Shown here piece by piece: positions 32,180 through 38,893 of a stretch of DNA of 41,913 nt; positions within the stretch are counted from its first letter, which is position 1, and every line of letters starts with the position of its first letter. This DNA is from a virus: the IMG/VR virus record IMGVR_UViG_3300020027_000018, positions 1 through 41,913 of that record, one strand, 5' to 3'. A model generated the notes under the pieces. It did no database searches. It was not told the origin of the DNA and saw only the letters and a list, made by a program, of their open reading frames with translations. Position numbers and translations under genes: made by a program.

Positions 32180-32947
32180 CTATTTCTCCTTATTAAGTCT
32201 TATTAAATTTTTTTCGTTGTTCCAAATAAACAATTTCTCTATTGTAGATTTGTGTTCAGTAAATCCGTGATGTATTCCTGATTTATGCTCTTTTTCCCAG
32301 ACCGGTATAAAATCTTCTGGGGAGTTATATTCAGATGTATATACATAATTTACTTTAGACTGATTCCGCACCCACTCCCAAAATAAATTATGGTCAAATT
32401 CGGATTTATATTTTGTTCCAGTTGAGTAAGGAGGGTCTAAATACACTGAATTTCCTTCCCCTAATTTAGCATCTTCATAATTTGAAACTTGAATTTTTAT
32501 ACCTTGAAGTTTAGGACGCATTTTAACAAGATTACGAGAGGATTCAGATGAATGGTTTCGTATTTTACCTCCAGAGATTCCTCCTCGTGCAAAACCAGCA
32601 AACCACTTCCCTCCAAAACTACACCCATAACCTGCAAAACCTATCTCTTCATCAGAAAATTCAAGGTCATTTTTTCCTGTGAGACTGTCTTTTATCATTT
32701 GATACTTAAGCTCACTACAAAAATCAGGAGTCCAACCATCTCTAACTGCTTTCATTAAAGCTATAATATACTTATCCTTGTCATAAGCTATACGATTAGG
32801 ATAATTTATATTACTAATCATACCAAACGCACCTGCAAACGGCTCTATATACCAATTCTCCCCATTCAGGTGTTCTGTTAATATAGGTGCAAGATATTTA
32901 GATATTCTACTTTTGTTGCCCAAGTATCTGATATATTTATCCTCCAA
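32180..32947 (-). CDS. Dam-like (D12 class) DNA adenine methylase
   Basis: Motif order of D12-class N6-adenine methylases: YIRYLGNKSRI at the start (S-adenosylmethionine side), EPFAGAFG (FxG motif, about residues 35-42) and the catalytic YLDPPYSTGT. The 255 residues fit the family. It methylates adenine in phage DNA, probably against host restriction. The start is doubtful: the frame opens with TTG at 32947 and there is no ATG before the first motif. A GGAGG lies directly after that TTG, with only ATA/ATC codons at normal spacing. The 93-residue chimeric gene upstream overlaps this start by 70 bases and may have replaced the original one. Confidence 0.85.
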   Translation of the reverse strand: MEDKYIRYLGNKSRISKYLAPILTEHLNGENWYIEPFAGAFGMISNINYPNRIAYDKDKYIIALMKAVRDGWTPDFCSELKYQMIKDSLTGKNDLEFSDEEIGFAGYGCSFGGKWFAGFARGGISGGKIRNHSSESSRNLVKMRPKLQGIKIQVSNYEDAKLGEGNSVYLDPPYSTGTKYKSEFDHNLFWEWVRNQSKVNYVYTSEYNSPEDFIPVWEKEHKSGIHHGFTEHKSTIEKLFIWNNEKNLIRLNKEK

Positions 32948-33159
32948 ATCTTATTATTTTTAATAAGTCCAATAGTTTGTGGAACTAAAAATAAATTTCC
33001 TATTTCCGCTTGAGTTAGTTTTCTTTTGATAAGTAAATTACGAATCTCGTTAACCTTATCCCAAGTCAGGTTCGGTTTACTTCGGTTAGGTGCTCCCTGT
33101 GCCACACATTTTCCTTTCCTTATGTTCAAATCCTTCCTGATAATTATAACTTGCTTCAT
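32878..33159 (-). CDS. Chimera: Pth2 N-terminus fused to HNH-type helix-turn-helix tail
   Basis: Residues 1-24 (MKQVIIIRKDLNIRKGKCVA and four more) copy the start of the Pth2 protein encoded 1.3 kb upstream, with about 17 of 24 identical but different codons. From about residue 28 the protein is a helix-turn-helix (LTWDKVNEIRNLL, LTQAEIGNLF and NNKIWRI) of the kind that ends many HNH homing endonucleases. No HNH catalytic part remains. The last 18 residues overlap the methylase start. It is best read as the scar of a homing endonuclease that had entered a pth2 gene. Confidence 0.8.
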   Translation of the reverse strand: MKQVIIIRKDLNIRKGKCVAQGAPNRSKPNLTWDKVNEIRNLLIKRKLTQAEIGNLFLVPQTIGLIKNNKIWRINISDTWATKVEYLNILHLY

Positions 33160-33182
33160 TTTAACGGCCTATAATTTCATAA

Positions 33183-33377
33183 TTATTCAACAGTTTTATC
33201 AAATCTTTCAAGTAGTTCTTCTGCCGTACAAAAATCATTAAGAACGTAATCAAAAGTAAACCCATTCAAACAAAGCTCACCTGTGATTTGAAGTGCTTCA
33301 TTAACTAGTTTATCCTGCTCTAGACTTAAAGCAACAGCTTTCTCTCGAATATTTTCAAGTTGTTTTACTTTATTCAT
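33183..33377 (-). CDS. Small helical protein (64 aa)
   Basis: I choose the ATG at 33375-33377 because the longer frame begins with a non-ATG codon inside the vWA gene. The gene starts one base after the vWA stop. Helical, acidic C-terminal part; no family recognised. Confidence 0.6.
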   Translation of the reverse strand: MNKVKQLENIREKAVALSLEQDKLVNEALQITGELCLNGFTFDYVLNDFCTAEELLERFDKTVE

Positions 33378-33378
33378 T

Positions 33379-34164
33379 TTATTTTTTAAGTTTAGCTTTA
33401 AAGTCAGATTTAGACACAACTAATTCTTCTTTGGCATTATGCTTTTCTGCATATGTTTTTAAAATTTCGGATACATTATTTACTGACATTGCGGACGAAT
33501 TACGAATACTTCCTGTTAAAGAGGCTGCCGCTGAGTAAGTACTTCCATACGAGCCTACACCTCTAGCAGTCCCTTCGAAAGCATAAGAGCTGTTTGCTTT
33601 TATACCCATGTTCATACCTTCAGAGATAGCATCAATACCAGCTCCTAAAAACACAAAAGTCCAATTACCTTTAGATTCTCTATCTTTGATTAATTCGGCA
33701 ACTTTATCTTTAGTGTATTTTGTACCCCACTGAGTTTCTTCACCGTCTGTTTGAACAACCATTACAATTTTTGTTTCGGTTGAATCATCTCCCATAAATG
33801 CGGTAAGTGCTGTACCTGTAAATGGATTTTTAGATTCAACTTCGTCTAATGATTCTATTGTTTTTGTAATAGCTTCAAGAAGAGGAGTTCCTCCGCTCGG
33901 ATTATATGCAGATTTTGGAACAATTTCAACTTCAGTAATATCACTGAGATTGTAAATCATCTTTACATTCTCGTGATTCTTACCGTATCCTGAATTAAAA
34001 GTAATAAAACTTAAATAAATTTTCCCTTTTTCTGGAGAAGTCTTATATTCATTTTTTAATGTTTGAATATACTCATTAACTGCATTAAGAGCCAATTCTT
34101 TATTTCCTGTCATGCTTCCAGATTCGTCTAATAAAAGAGCGACAACTAACTTCTGTTTGTTCAT
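33379..34164 (-). CDS. von Willebrand factor A (vWA) domain protein
   Basis: The 261 residues carry a complete metal-ion-dependent adhesion site: DESGSM (residues 13-18), Thr in SGGTPLLE and Asp in VQTDGEE. vWA proteins of this kind are frequent in large phages, where they may act in virion or membrane complexes or with MoxR-like ATPases; no such ATPase is in the window. The start overlaps the pth2 stop (ATGA). A Ser/Gly-rich region lies near residues 190-230. Confidence 0.88.
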   Translation of the reverse strand: MNKQKLVVALLLDESGSMTGNKELALNAVNEYIQTLKNEYKTSPEKGKIYLSFITFNSGYGKNHENVKMIYNLSDITEVEIVPKSAYNPSGGTPLLEAITKTIESLDEVESKNPFTGTALTAFMGDDSTETKIVMVVQTDGEETQWGTKYTKDKVAELIKDRESKGNWTFVFLGAGIDAISEGMNMGIKANSSYAFEGTARGVGSYGSTYSAAASLTGSIRNSSAMSVNNVSEILKTYAEKHNAKEELVVSKSDFKAKLKK

Positions 34165-34505
34165 AATAATTTTAAATCTCCTGTTATCGGGTCAATTTTT
34201 TCATTAGATGCAGGCCCAATAGCTGCACACGTAATAGTTGGGACTCCGTGAAACTCAGTTTTACCGGCATCGCATATAACTGCAGTAATTAAACCAGCAT
34301 CGGAGGCTTTCTTTACTACTTTTTCTAACTCTTCAAGACTATCAACACTAACTGCAATTTTTGACATACCAGATGCTAACCACATTCTTACATCATAATC
34401 TGATAAATTCTCAATAAGTGCTTTTGTAGAAGCATGAGCACCTTGTGCAATAAGTTTTCCTTTTCGACAGTTAAGGTCTTTTCTCATTACTAACATTTGT
34501 TTCAT
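34161..34505 (-). CDS. pth2: Peptidyl-tRNA hydrolase 2 (Pth2)
   Basis: 114 residues with the full Pth2 pattern: MKQMLVMRKDLNCRKGKLIA, then AQGAHAS, a long helix, VDSLEELEKVVKKASDAGL, AGKTEF and TCAAIGPA. Pth2 frees tRNA from stalled peptidyl-tRNA. It is found in archaea, eukaryotes, some bacteria and phages. It overlaps its neighbours on both sides through ATGA junctions. A diverged copy of its first 24 codons lies downstream at 33159. Confidence 0.92.
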   Translation of the reverse strand: MKQMLVMRKDLNCRKGKLIAQGAHASTKALIENLSDYDVRMWLASGMSKIAVSVDSLEELEKVVKKASDAGLITAVICDAGKTEFHGVPTITCAAIGPASNEKIDPITGDLKLL

Positions 34506-34717
34506 GTTTCCTCTCCTAAATATTTGTCCTCGTACTCAAAAGCTAATTCAGACGCTTCTTGCACATCACACCGTTGAATTAAAGCTTTTATAATTTTTTC
34601 TGCGTCTATAAGCCTATAAGTCTGTACTGCATAGAGACAAGAACTACAAATCAAGTCTTCAGAATGATAATCTGTAGATGATATTCCTACATCACATTTT
34701 TTACATATTTCACTCAT
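34502..34717 (-). CDS. Small zinc-ribbon protein (71 aa)
   Basis: CKKC near residue 5 and CSSC near residue 24 form a probable zinc ribbon, followed by a helical tail. No family name. Its TGA stop overlaps the pth2 start (ATGA), so the two are coupled, and it follows the dUTPase gene by two bases. Confidence 0.65.
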   Translation of the reverse strand: MSEICKKCDVGISSTDYHSEDLICSSCLYAVQTYRLIDAEKIIKALIQRCDVQEASELAFEYEDKYLGEET

Positions 34718-34719
34718 TT

Positions 34720-35148
34720 TTACCTAACTCCAGTTGAGCCAAATCCTCCATCTGCTCTAATTGTTTCGTCTAAATCTATCACTTCTTGTACTTCAGGATG
34801 AGAGATAGTTTCTATTATTAATTGAGCTATTCTATCACCTTTATAAGAAGTAAAATTTGAGTCACTTGTGTTAAGAAGTATTACTTTAATCTCGCCCCTG
34901 TAATCCTCATCAATTACACCTGCCAATACATCCAACCCATTTTTGAATGCGAGGCCTGAGCGGGGAGCTATACGTCCGTAATGGCCTATTGGAATAGCTA
35001 ATGCAATACCTGTACCAATCGCTTTTCGTTCTCCGGCAGACAATATAAAATTTTCATTAGAACATAAATCATACCCTGCTGCTTTTTCACTCCCTTTAAT
35101 CGGAAGAATTGCGGAGTTATCTAATTTTTTAACTTTTATATAGTTCAT
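34720..35148 (-). CDS. dut: dUTPase
   Basis: 142 residues with the five trimeric dUTPase motifs: AAGYDL, PRSGLAFK, GVIDEDYRGEI, GDRIAQLII and RADGGFGSTG. It hydrolyses dUTP to dUMP, keeping uracil out of phage DNA and feeding thymidylate synthesis. The start overlaps the HD phosphohydrolase gene by 20 bases, and the two probably work together in nucleotide metabolism. Confidence 0.97.
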   Translation of the reverse strand: MNYIKVKKLDNSAILPIKGSEKAAGYDLCSNENFILSAGERKAIGTGIALAIPIGHYGRIAPRSGLAFKNGLDVLAGVIDEDYRGEIKVILLNTSDSNFTSYKGDRIAQLIIETISHPEVQEVIDLDETIRADGGFGSTGVR

Positions 35149-35716
35149 TAAACCTCTCTAAATAACGCAATTTTGCGGTCTTAGGAGACCATCCTCTAAT
35201 TCGTATACCTTTTATACGGGGCAGAGTGTCGGTAAATTCTGGATGTATAGTATTAAATAATGAATGTTTCTCATTTGTAATTATACGACCATCAAATTCT
35301 TTTATTATTGCAGGCTCATCGTCTGATAAACCGAATTTATTATATATGACTTTACTATTTAAGTGTTCTACCTCACGAAATTTTTTTAATTCTACTGAAT
35401 ATTTAAAAGGTCTTGGTATATCACTCATATAAGCTTCTGATGCGTCGTGTAACAGTCCTTTTAATGCAAGTTCAGGAGGGACTACATGACTTATTATCCA
35501 GCAGTGTTCCGCAACTGAGTAAAATTTTTTAATATGTCCATTATATCTGCAGAGAAAAGAAAGAGAATGAGCTATATCTTCTATTTCTACATCTTCTGGT
35601 CTAGGGTCAAGAGGAAAATATTTTTTTGATAAAAAAGTCTGAATCCAATTCCCTCTTCGAGTTTCCTCACTTTCAGTCTCGAAAGTAAGCGTAGCACTAT
35701 TAACTGCTCTTATCAT
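35129..35716 (-). CDS. HD-domain nucleotide phosphohydrolase (YfbR-like)
   Basis: 195 residues from the ATG at 35714-35716; the TTG two codons earlier is less likely. HD motifs: RYNGH, YSVAEHCW (His), LLHDASEAYMSD (HD) and a late Asp in EFDGRI. This matches the YfbR-type 5'-nucleotidase subfamily common in phages, which removes phosphate from dNMPs. Located beside dut, in line with nucleotide pool control. Confidence 0.85.
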   Translation of the reverse strand: MIRAVNSATLTFETESEETRRGNWIQTFLSKKYFPLDPRPEDVEIEDIAHSLSFLCRYNGHIKKFYSVAEHCWIISHVVPPELALKGLLHDASEAYMSDIPRPFKYSVELKKFREVEHLNSKVIYNKFGLSDDEPAIIKEFDGRIITNEKHSLFNTIHPEFTDTLPRIKGIRIRGWSPKTAKLRYLERFNELYKS

Positions 35717-35978
35717 AATCAACTTCGTGTATTGTATTGCATGTTATACAAAAAATATTCTTCACAAAAAGAGAATGCGAAGTATTAGTATTGCATATAT
35801 AACATCTTAAAGTCTGACCGTCACAAGAATAAAGAGGTTGACCGTTATTCAGTTTCATCTTTATAATTGCATCAAACTTTTGACGGTCTATAACTAGACC
35901 GTCAGGTTTAGCTTGTATATCAATTAAGCTAGGCTGCGAATAAACTCCTTTTTCAGGTTTTGCTTCTCTTCTAGCCAT
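35700..35978 (-). CDS. Zinc-ribbon protein (92 aa)
   Basis: Basic N-terminal 50 residues, then CYIC near residue 59 and CITC near residue 77, a probable zinc ribbon. The ATG overlaps the TAG that ends the open frame extending from the 36070 gene. The end overlaps the HD gene start. Function unknown. Confidence 0.65.
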   Translation of the reverse strand: MARREAKPEKGVYSQPSLIDIQAKPDGLVIDRQKFDAIIKMKLNNGQPLYSCDGQTLRCYICNTNTSHSLFVKNIFCITCNTIHEVDYDKSS

Positions 35979-36069
35979 TTAACCACTCTTGAAAAGGAGC
36001 TGTATAAATCTCATGATGTAATTGCTCATCTATTTGTTCTTCTATTTGTCTGATTTCGGCACTACAATT

Positions 36070-36297
36070 TTATTTTGGAGTGTGTAATTTAGTTTGTATC
36101 CAAATAGCTATATGTGATGGAATGTCATGTAAAAGTATATTATGGTTACATTCACTACACTTAACAAAATACTGCCAATCTGCGACAAAAAAATAAGGCT
36201 GCCTTAAATCTTCAAAACGTACATCTGAGGCTTGTATCGTAAATCTATGTTTACAATAAGGGCAGATTTTTATTGTTGACCATTGTTGTGTTTCCAT
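36070..36297 (-). CDS. Zinc-ribbon protein (75 aa), possibly ended early by TAA
   Basis: CPYC near residue 12 and CSEC near residue 48 suggest a zinc ribbon. After the TAA (36070-36072) the same frame stays open for 32 codons with a helical, protein-like sequence (CSAEIRQIEEQIDEQLHHEI). It ends at a TAG overlapping the next ATG in the tight way typical of this operon. No ATG, GTG or TTG starts that stretch. A CAA-to-TAA change in one longer gene would explain it. Confidence 0.6.
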   Translation of the reverse strand: METQQWSTIKICPYCKHRFTIQASDVRFEDLRQPYFFVADWQYFVKCSECNHNILLHDIPSHIAIWIQTKLHTPK

Positions 36298-36824
36298 GTG
36301 AATTTATCTTTTAATCTTTGCCAAATATTTTCAAATATAGTTTCTCTACGATACGAGGGGAGTAGTTTATTTAAAGTAAGTAAATTAATTTCTTCTTTGG
36401 TTAAATTTACTTTGGTAACTTTTAAAACAGAGTCTGATTCAGATATTATCTCATCTCCCATCTGCCCCCATTCCGTAAATTTCTTAAAAATAATATGCAA
36501 ATTCCTAACAGGTAAAGAGTTTACGTGAGTATAATAGCCTTTCTTATAAGTTTGAGAGTTTTCATAGTTTATAAACTCAAATTCACCTATGGATAAATCT
36601 AAGTTTGGATAAATGTGAACAATTATAGTTCTATCTGTTTCTCTAGGAGGGAACGGTTTGGAGATAAATTTAACAGAAACTACTTCATCTCTAGTATCTA
36701 CAAAATCTCCATAATCTCCACTAAAATAGTTGAACTCCAGTTCTGATTTTATGTAAGTAGGGAATGGAAATAACAACTTTGTAATTTCAAAAGCCTGTTC
36801 AGGTGTTAAGTCTTTAATAGTCAT
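36270..36824 (-). CDS. Hypothetical protein (184 aa)
   Basis: No family recognised. A helical start (LTPEQAFEITKLLF) is followed by a beta-rich middle and a helical C-terminal part (INLLTLNKLLPSYRRE, then WQRLKDKF). Not secreted. It starts 25 bases after the end of a tRNA gene, without a clear ribosome site, and overlaps the next gene by 28 bases. Confidence 0.65.
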   Translation of the reverse strand: MTIKDLTPEQAFEITKLLFPFPTYIKSELEFNYFSGDYGDFVDTRDEVVSVKFISKPFPPRETDRTIIVHIYPNLDLSIGEFEFINYENSQTYKKGYYTHVNSLPVRNLHIIFKKFTEWGQMGDEIISESDSVLKVTKVNLTKEEINLLTLNKLLPSYRRETIFENIWQRLKDKFTWKHNNGQQ

Positions 36825-36848
36825 TCGTCAATATTTATGATTTATGAT

Positions 36849-36923
36849 TGGTAGCCGCACTTAGACTCGAACTAAGACCCGTCAAATTATGAGTTTGTTG
36901 CTCCACCTTTAAGCTATACGGCT
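36849..36923 (-). tRNA. tRNA with CAT anticodon (Met or Ile2)
   Basis: All arms fold: seven-pair acceptor (AGCCGTA with TGCGGCT), D arm GCTT/GAGC, anticodon loop CTCATAA on a stem with one mismatch, and T arm CTTAG-TTCGAGT-CTAAG. ACCA is encoded at the 3' end. CAT reads AUG, or AUA if the C is modified to lysidine. The anticodon stem lacks the three G-C pairs of initiator tRNA. Confidence 0.9.
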
Positions 36924-37013
36924 ATATTTATTAATACTATTTATTAATCCTTCGTGTACTTCGGAACGGAAATTATGGTGCAGTAAAATACCTTTTTCTT
37001 TTAGTTTATCCAT
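36909..37013 (-). CDS. Possible small protein (34 aa) between two tRNAs
   Basis: ATG at 37011-37013, TAA inside the D arm of the downstream tRNA. It encodes MDKLKEKGILLHHNFRSEVH and a short helix. It starts six bases after the upstream tRNA, with no ribosome site. It may be a real mini-gene or only an open frame in the spacer. Confidence 0.3.
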   Translation of the reverse strand: MDKLKEKGILLHHNFRSEVHEGLINSINKYSRIA

Positions 37014-37019
37014 AAATTA

Positions 37020-37110
37020 TGGTAGTGAGCGAGGGACTCGAACCCGTCTCCAAACAGTAATCTGCTGCTAAAGAGTGTATAAAACTCTTGGTCACCCTGT
37101 GATACCCACC
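37020..37110 (-). tRNA. Unusual tRNA-like gene with long variable arm, anticodon probably TAT
   Basis: 91 bases. Acceptor GGTGGGT/GCTCACT pairs only with three G-U wobbles. The anticodon stem AGAGT/ACTCT is perfect around the loop TTTATAC, giving anticodon TAT (Ile, AUA). A five-pair variable arm (AGCAG/CTGTT) follows, then a T loop TTCGAGT whose stem needs one bulged C (GA-C-GGG with CCCTC). ACCA is encoded. The D arm is hard to fold and position 8 is not T. A long variable arm is abnormal for tRNA-Ile, so it could also be a degenerate Leu, Ser or Tyr tRNA. Confidence 0.55.
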
Positions 37111-37118
37111 ATATCTTT

Positions 37119-37147
37119 ATTGTACAAAAACTTTTCCAAGTTGTCAA
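37119..37147 (-). promoter_or_regulatory. Sigma70 promoter of the tRNA pair
   Basis: Minus strand: TTGACA (37142-37147), a 17-base spacer and TACAAT (37119-37124). The RNA start would fall one or two bases before the first base of the long-variable-arm tRNA. Confidence 0.8.
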
Positions 37148-37154
37148 TTAAATT

Positions 37155-37189
37155 ATATGCTTTAGCTCTGATTTGGGGCTAAAGCATAT
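37155..37189 (-). terminator. Terminator after the DUF2490 gene
   Basis: Perfect 12-base-pair stem (arms 37155-37166 and 37178-37189) with an 11-base loop, four bases after the TAA of the beta-barrel gene, followed by AATTTAATT. It separates the envelope operon from the tRNA promoter. Confidence 0.75.
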
Positions 37190-37193
37190 GTTC

Positions 37194-37811
37194 TTAAAAT
37201 CGAAATTTCCAAGTAAGTCCTAGCTTGTTAGTGTTTTTAACAAGTACACCTACATCTCTCTGATACAAATAAAACATGTCAACAGATAGACTCTTATTTA
37301 TAACTCTATTAACCCCAAAAAATAACCTTTTTCTGTTATTACTTGTGTCATTTTTTCGCCTATCCGAATAGAATTCACCTGTAAAATATGCTTTATGTTT
37401 TTTATCTAGTTTACGTTCGACCGTAACTGTCGGAACAAATCTAAAATCATTCTTAGCAGGTCTAATTCTGTACTCCGTTCTAAATCTTGGAGTAATTGTC
37501 CAAGATTTACCATATGTGAATTTGCGACCTACAGTGATAACTGGTCTATGTTCCCAATAATTACCAGCGAGTTCAACTGCAATATAACTTCCTTGAAAAG
37601 TCCAGTTTCTTTGTTTTACAAGAACGCCTCCGTAATAACGTTGTTCTTGAATTTCTTTGTTATTCTTGCGAGTCTCAATTTTAGCTCCGCCGAATATATC
37701 TACTTTCTTATTTACACTATGTGTAATTTGCACATCGTTCCAAAGACCAAAGTCACCGCTTTGTGCAAACGTACCTACCGATAAAAGTAAAATCAAAAAT
37801 ACTAACTTCAT
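37194..37811 (-). CDS. DUF2490-like outer-membrane beta-barrel protein
   Basis: A signal peptide (MKLVFLILLLSVGTFAQ) precedes a 188-residue mature part made of alternating beta strands. It contains GLWNDVQITHSVNKKVDIF near the start, RFRTEYRIRP in the middle and a C-terminal TWKFRF ending in Phe. This is the pattern of outer-membrane barrels, closest to DUF2490. In a phage, a product sent to the host outer membrane could block superinfection by masking receptors; that is inference. Its start overlaps the upstream stop (ATGA), so it is coupled to the membrane-anchored gene before it. Confidence 0.72.
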   Translation of the reverse strand: MKLVFLILLLSVGTFAQSGDFGLWNDVQITHSVNKKVDIFGGAKIETRKNNKEIQEQRYYGGVLVKQRNWTFQGSYIAVELAGNYWEHRPVITVGRKFTYGKSWTITPRFRTEYRIRPAKNDFRFVPTVTVERKLDKKHKAYFTGEFYSDRRKNDTSNNRKRLFFGVNRVINKSLSVDMFYLYQRDVGVLVKNTNKLGLTWKFRF

Positions 37812-38803
37812 TTAATCTCCATTAAGAATCCCATAGGGTAAGCCGACTCATAATCAAAGAACATTTCTGCCTTTGATTCTTCCTTTACCGAGTTAATGAT
37901 ATTCAAACCGCTCACAAAATTCTTGTCCGCAATGCTATAAGAATTTTGAAGTGCTGCATATCGGTTGGTTCCTGATTTTTCAATTGCAGCCCAAATAACA
38001 TAACCATGTTTTCGGTTTGCAGGAGGAATTTGTTTAGCTAAGTTTGCCGATTCAGTTATAATTTCAGAATCGGGTTTTCCTGACTGATAGTATTTAGTTC
38101 CGGGCAGTGCTAGTGTCTTAACCACTCCGCCCTCGTACCATGACAATCTACAAATAGTAGGTGTAACATCTAACAGGAAAGAATCTCCTCTATACTGCGG
38201 AGGAATAGCTACTGAAATAGCATAACGACCTTCTAATTCTTTAGTTGTCTGCGTCACCACTACGTAACCTTTAAGTGCTTCAACAATGGTTTTTACTTTT
38301 GGGTCATTTAAGGCAGTAGAAGAGACAATAAATTGAATATTATTTTTACTACAACCGGCATCATACATAGCAGTTATGTATTCTCCTATTGTCTTTTTAA
38401 TATCTTCAGTTGAAACTACACCTTCATACACCAACTCTTTTTTCAGTTTCTTAGAAACCAGTGTAGAAGTTTGCCCATCTGTGTCCACTATATACAGATA
38501 AACTCCGCTTGGCCCTAACATAGCCACTCCTTTTCGAACAGGGTTCGTAGGCAAGGCAGGAGGGGACACACTGACTACTGTTGTGCTGTTAGTTTCTAAC
38601 ACTATTGGTGCGGATGTTACAGTTGTATTTGTAGCCGGTTTTGTTGAGTCCGAAGTAATTATAGTTTGTGCAGTCCCTGAATAAACATCTGCCACACTCC
38701 AACCAAATTGTTTTAGTGCTAGTACTGATAACCCTAATACCACCGCACCTATAATTAGGAAGAAGCCTTTCTTAAATCCTTTTTTATTTGCTCCGTTTTG
38801 CAT
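37808..38803 (-). CDS. Membrane-anchored protein with Ppx/ASKHA-like domain
   Basis: One N-terminal membrane helix (about residues 13-30) is followed by a Thr/Pro/Val-rich linker to about residue 85. A domain of about 245 residues follows whose order resembles the actin-like ATPase/Ppx-GppA fold: GPSGVYLYIVDTDG, a VVSTEDIKKTIGEY helix, FIVSSTALND, then FLLDVTPTICRLSWYEGG and LALPGTKYY. The Gly-rich phosphate loops are not well kept, so it may not bind nucleotide. Orientation (basic N-terminus inside) puts the domain in the periplasm. AAGGAG and a good promoter lie upstream. Coupled to the outer-membrane barrel gene. Confidence 0.6.
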   Translation of the reverse strand: MQNGANKKGFKKGFFLIIGAVVLGLSVLALKQFGWSVADVYSGTAQTIITSDSTKPATNTTVTSAPIVLETNSTTVVSVSPPALPTNPVRKGVAMLGPSGVYLYIVDTDGQTSTLVSKKLKKELVYEGVVSTEDIKKTIGEYITAMYDAGCSKNNIQFIVSSTALNDPKVKTIVEALKGYVVVTQTTKELEGRYAISVAIPPQYRGDSFLLDVTPTICRLSWYEGGVVKTLALPGTKYYQSGKPDSEIITESANLAKQIPPANRKHGYVIWAAIEKSGTNRYAALQNSYSIADKNFVSGLNIINSVKEESKAEMFFDYESAYPMGFLMEIK

Positions 38804-38856
38804 TTAATTCTCCTTTTTTCTAATATATCGTACAATAAAGTTACGACATTGATAAG

Positions 38857-38885
38857 AGTGTAGCATTTTTAACTATATTTGTCAA
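38857..38885 (-). promoter_or_regulatory. Sigma70 promoter of the envelope operon
   Basis: Minus strand: TTGACA (38880-38885), a 17-base spacer and TACACT (38857-38862). Unlike the other minus-strand promoters it leaves a leader of about 45-50 bases with AAGGAG before the ATG at 38803. Confidence 0.8.
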
Positions 38886-38893
38886 TACTTATT

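Noticed and set aside
37020-37110. Suppressor tRNA reading TAA
   Set aside because: A TTA anticodon would need a nine-base loop with T at position 37. The perfect five-pair stem gives a normal seven-base loop with TAT.
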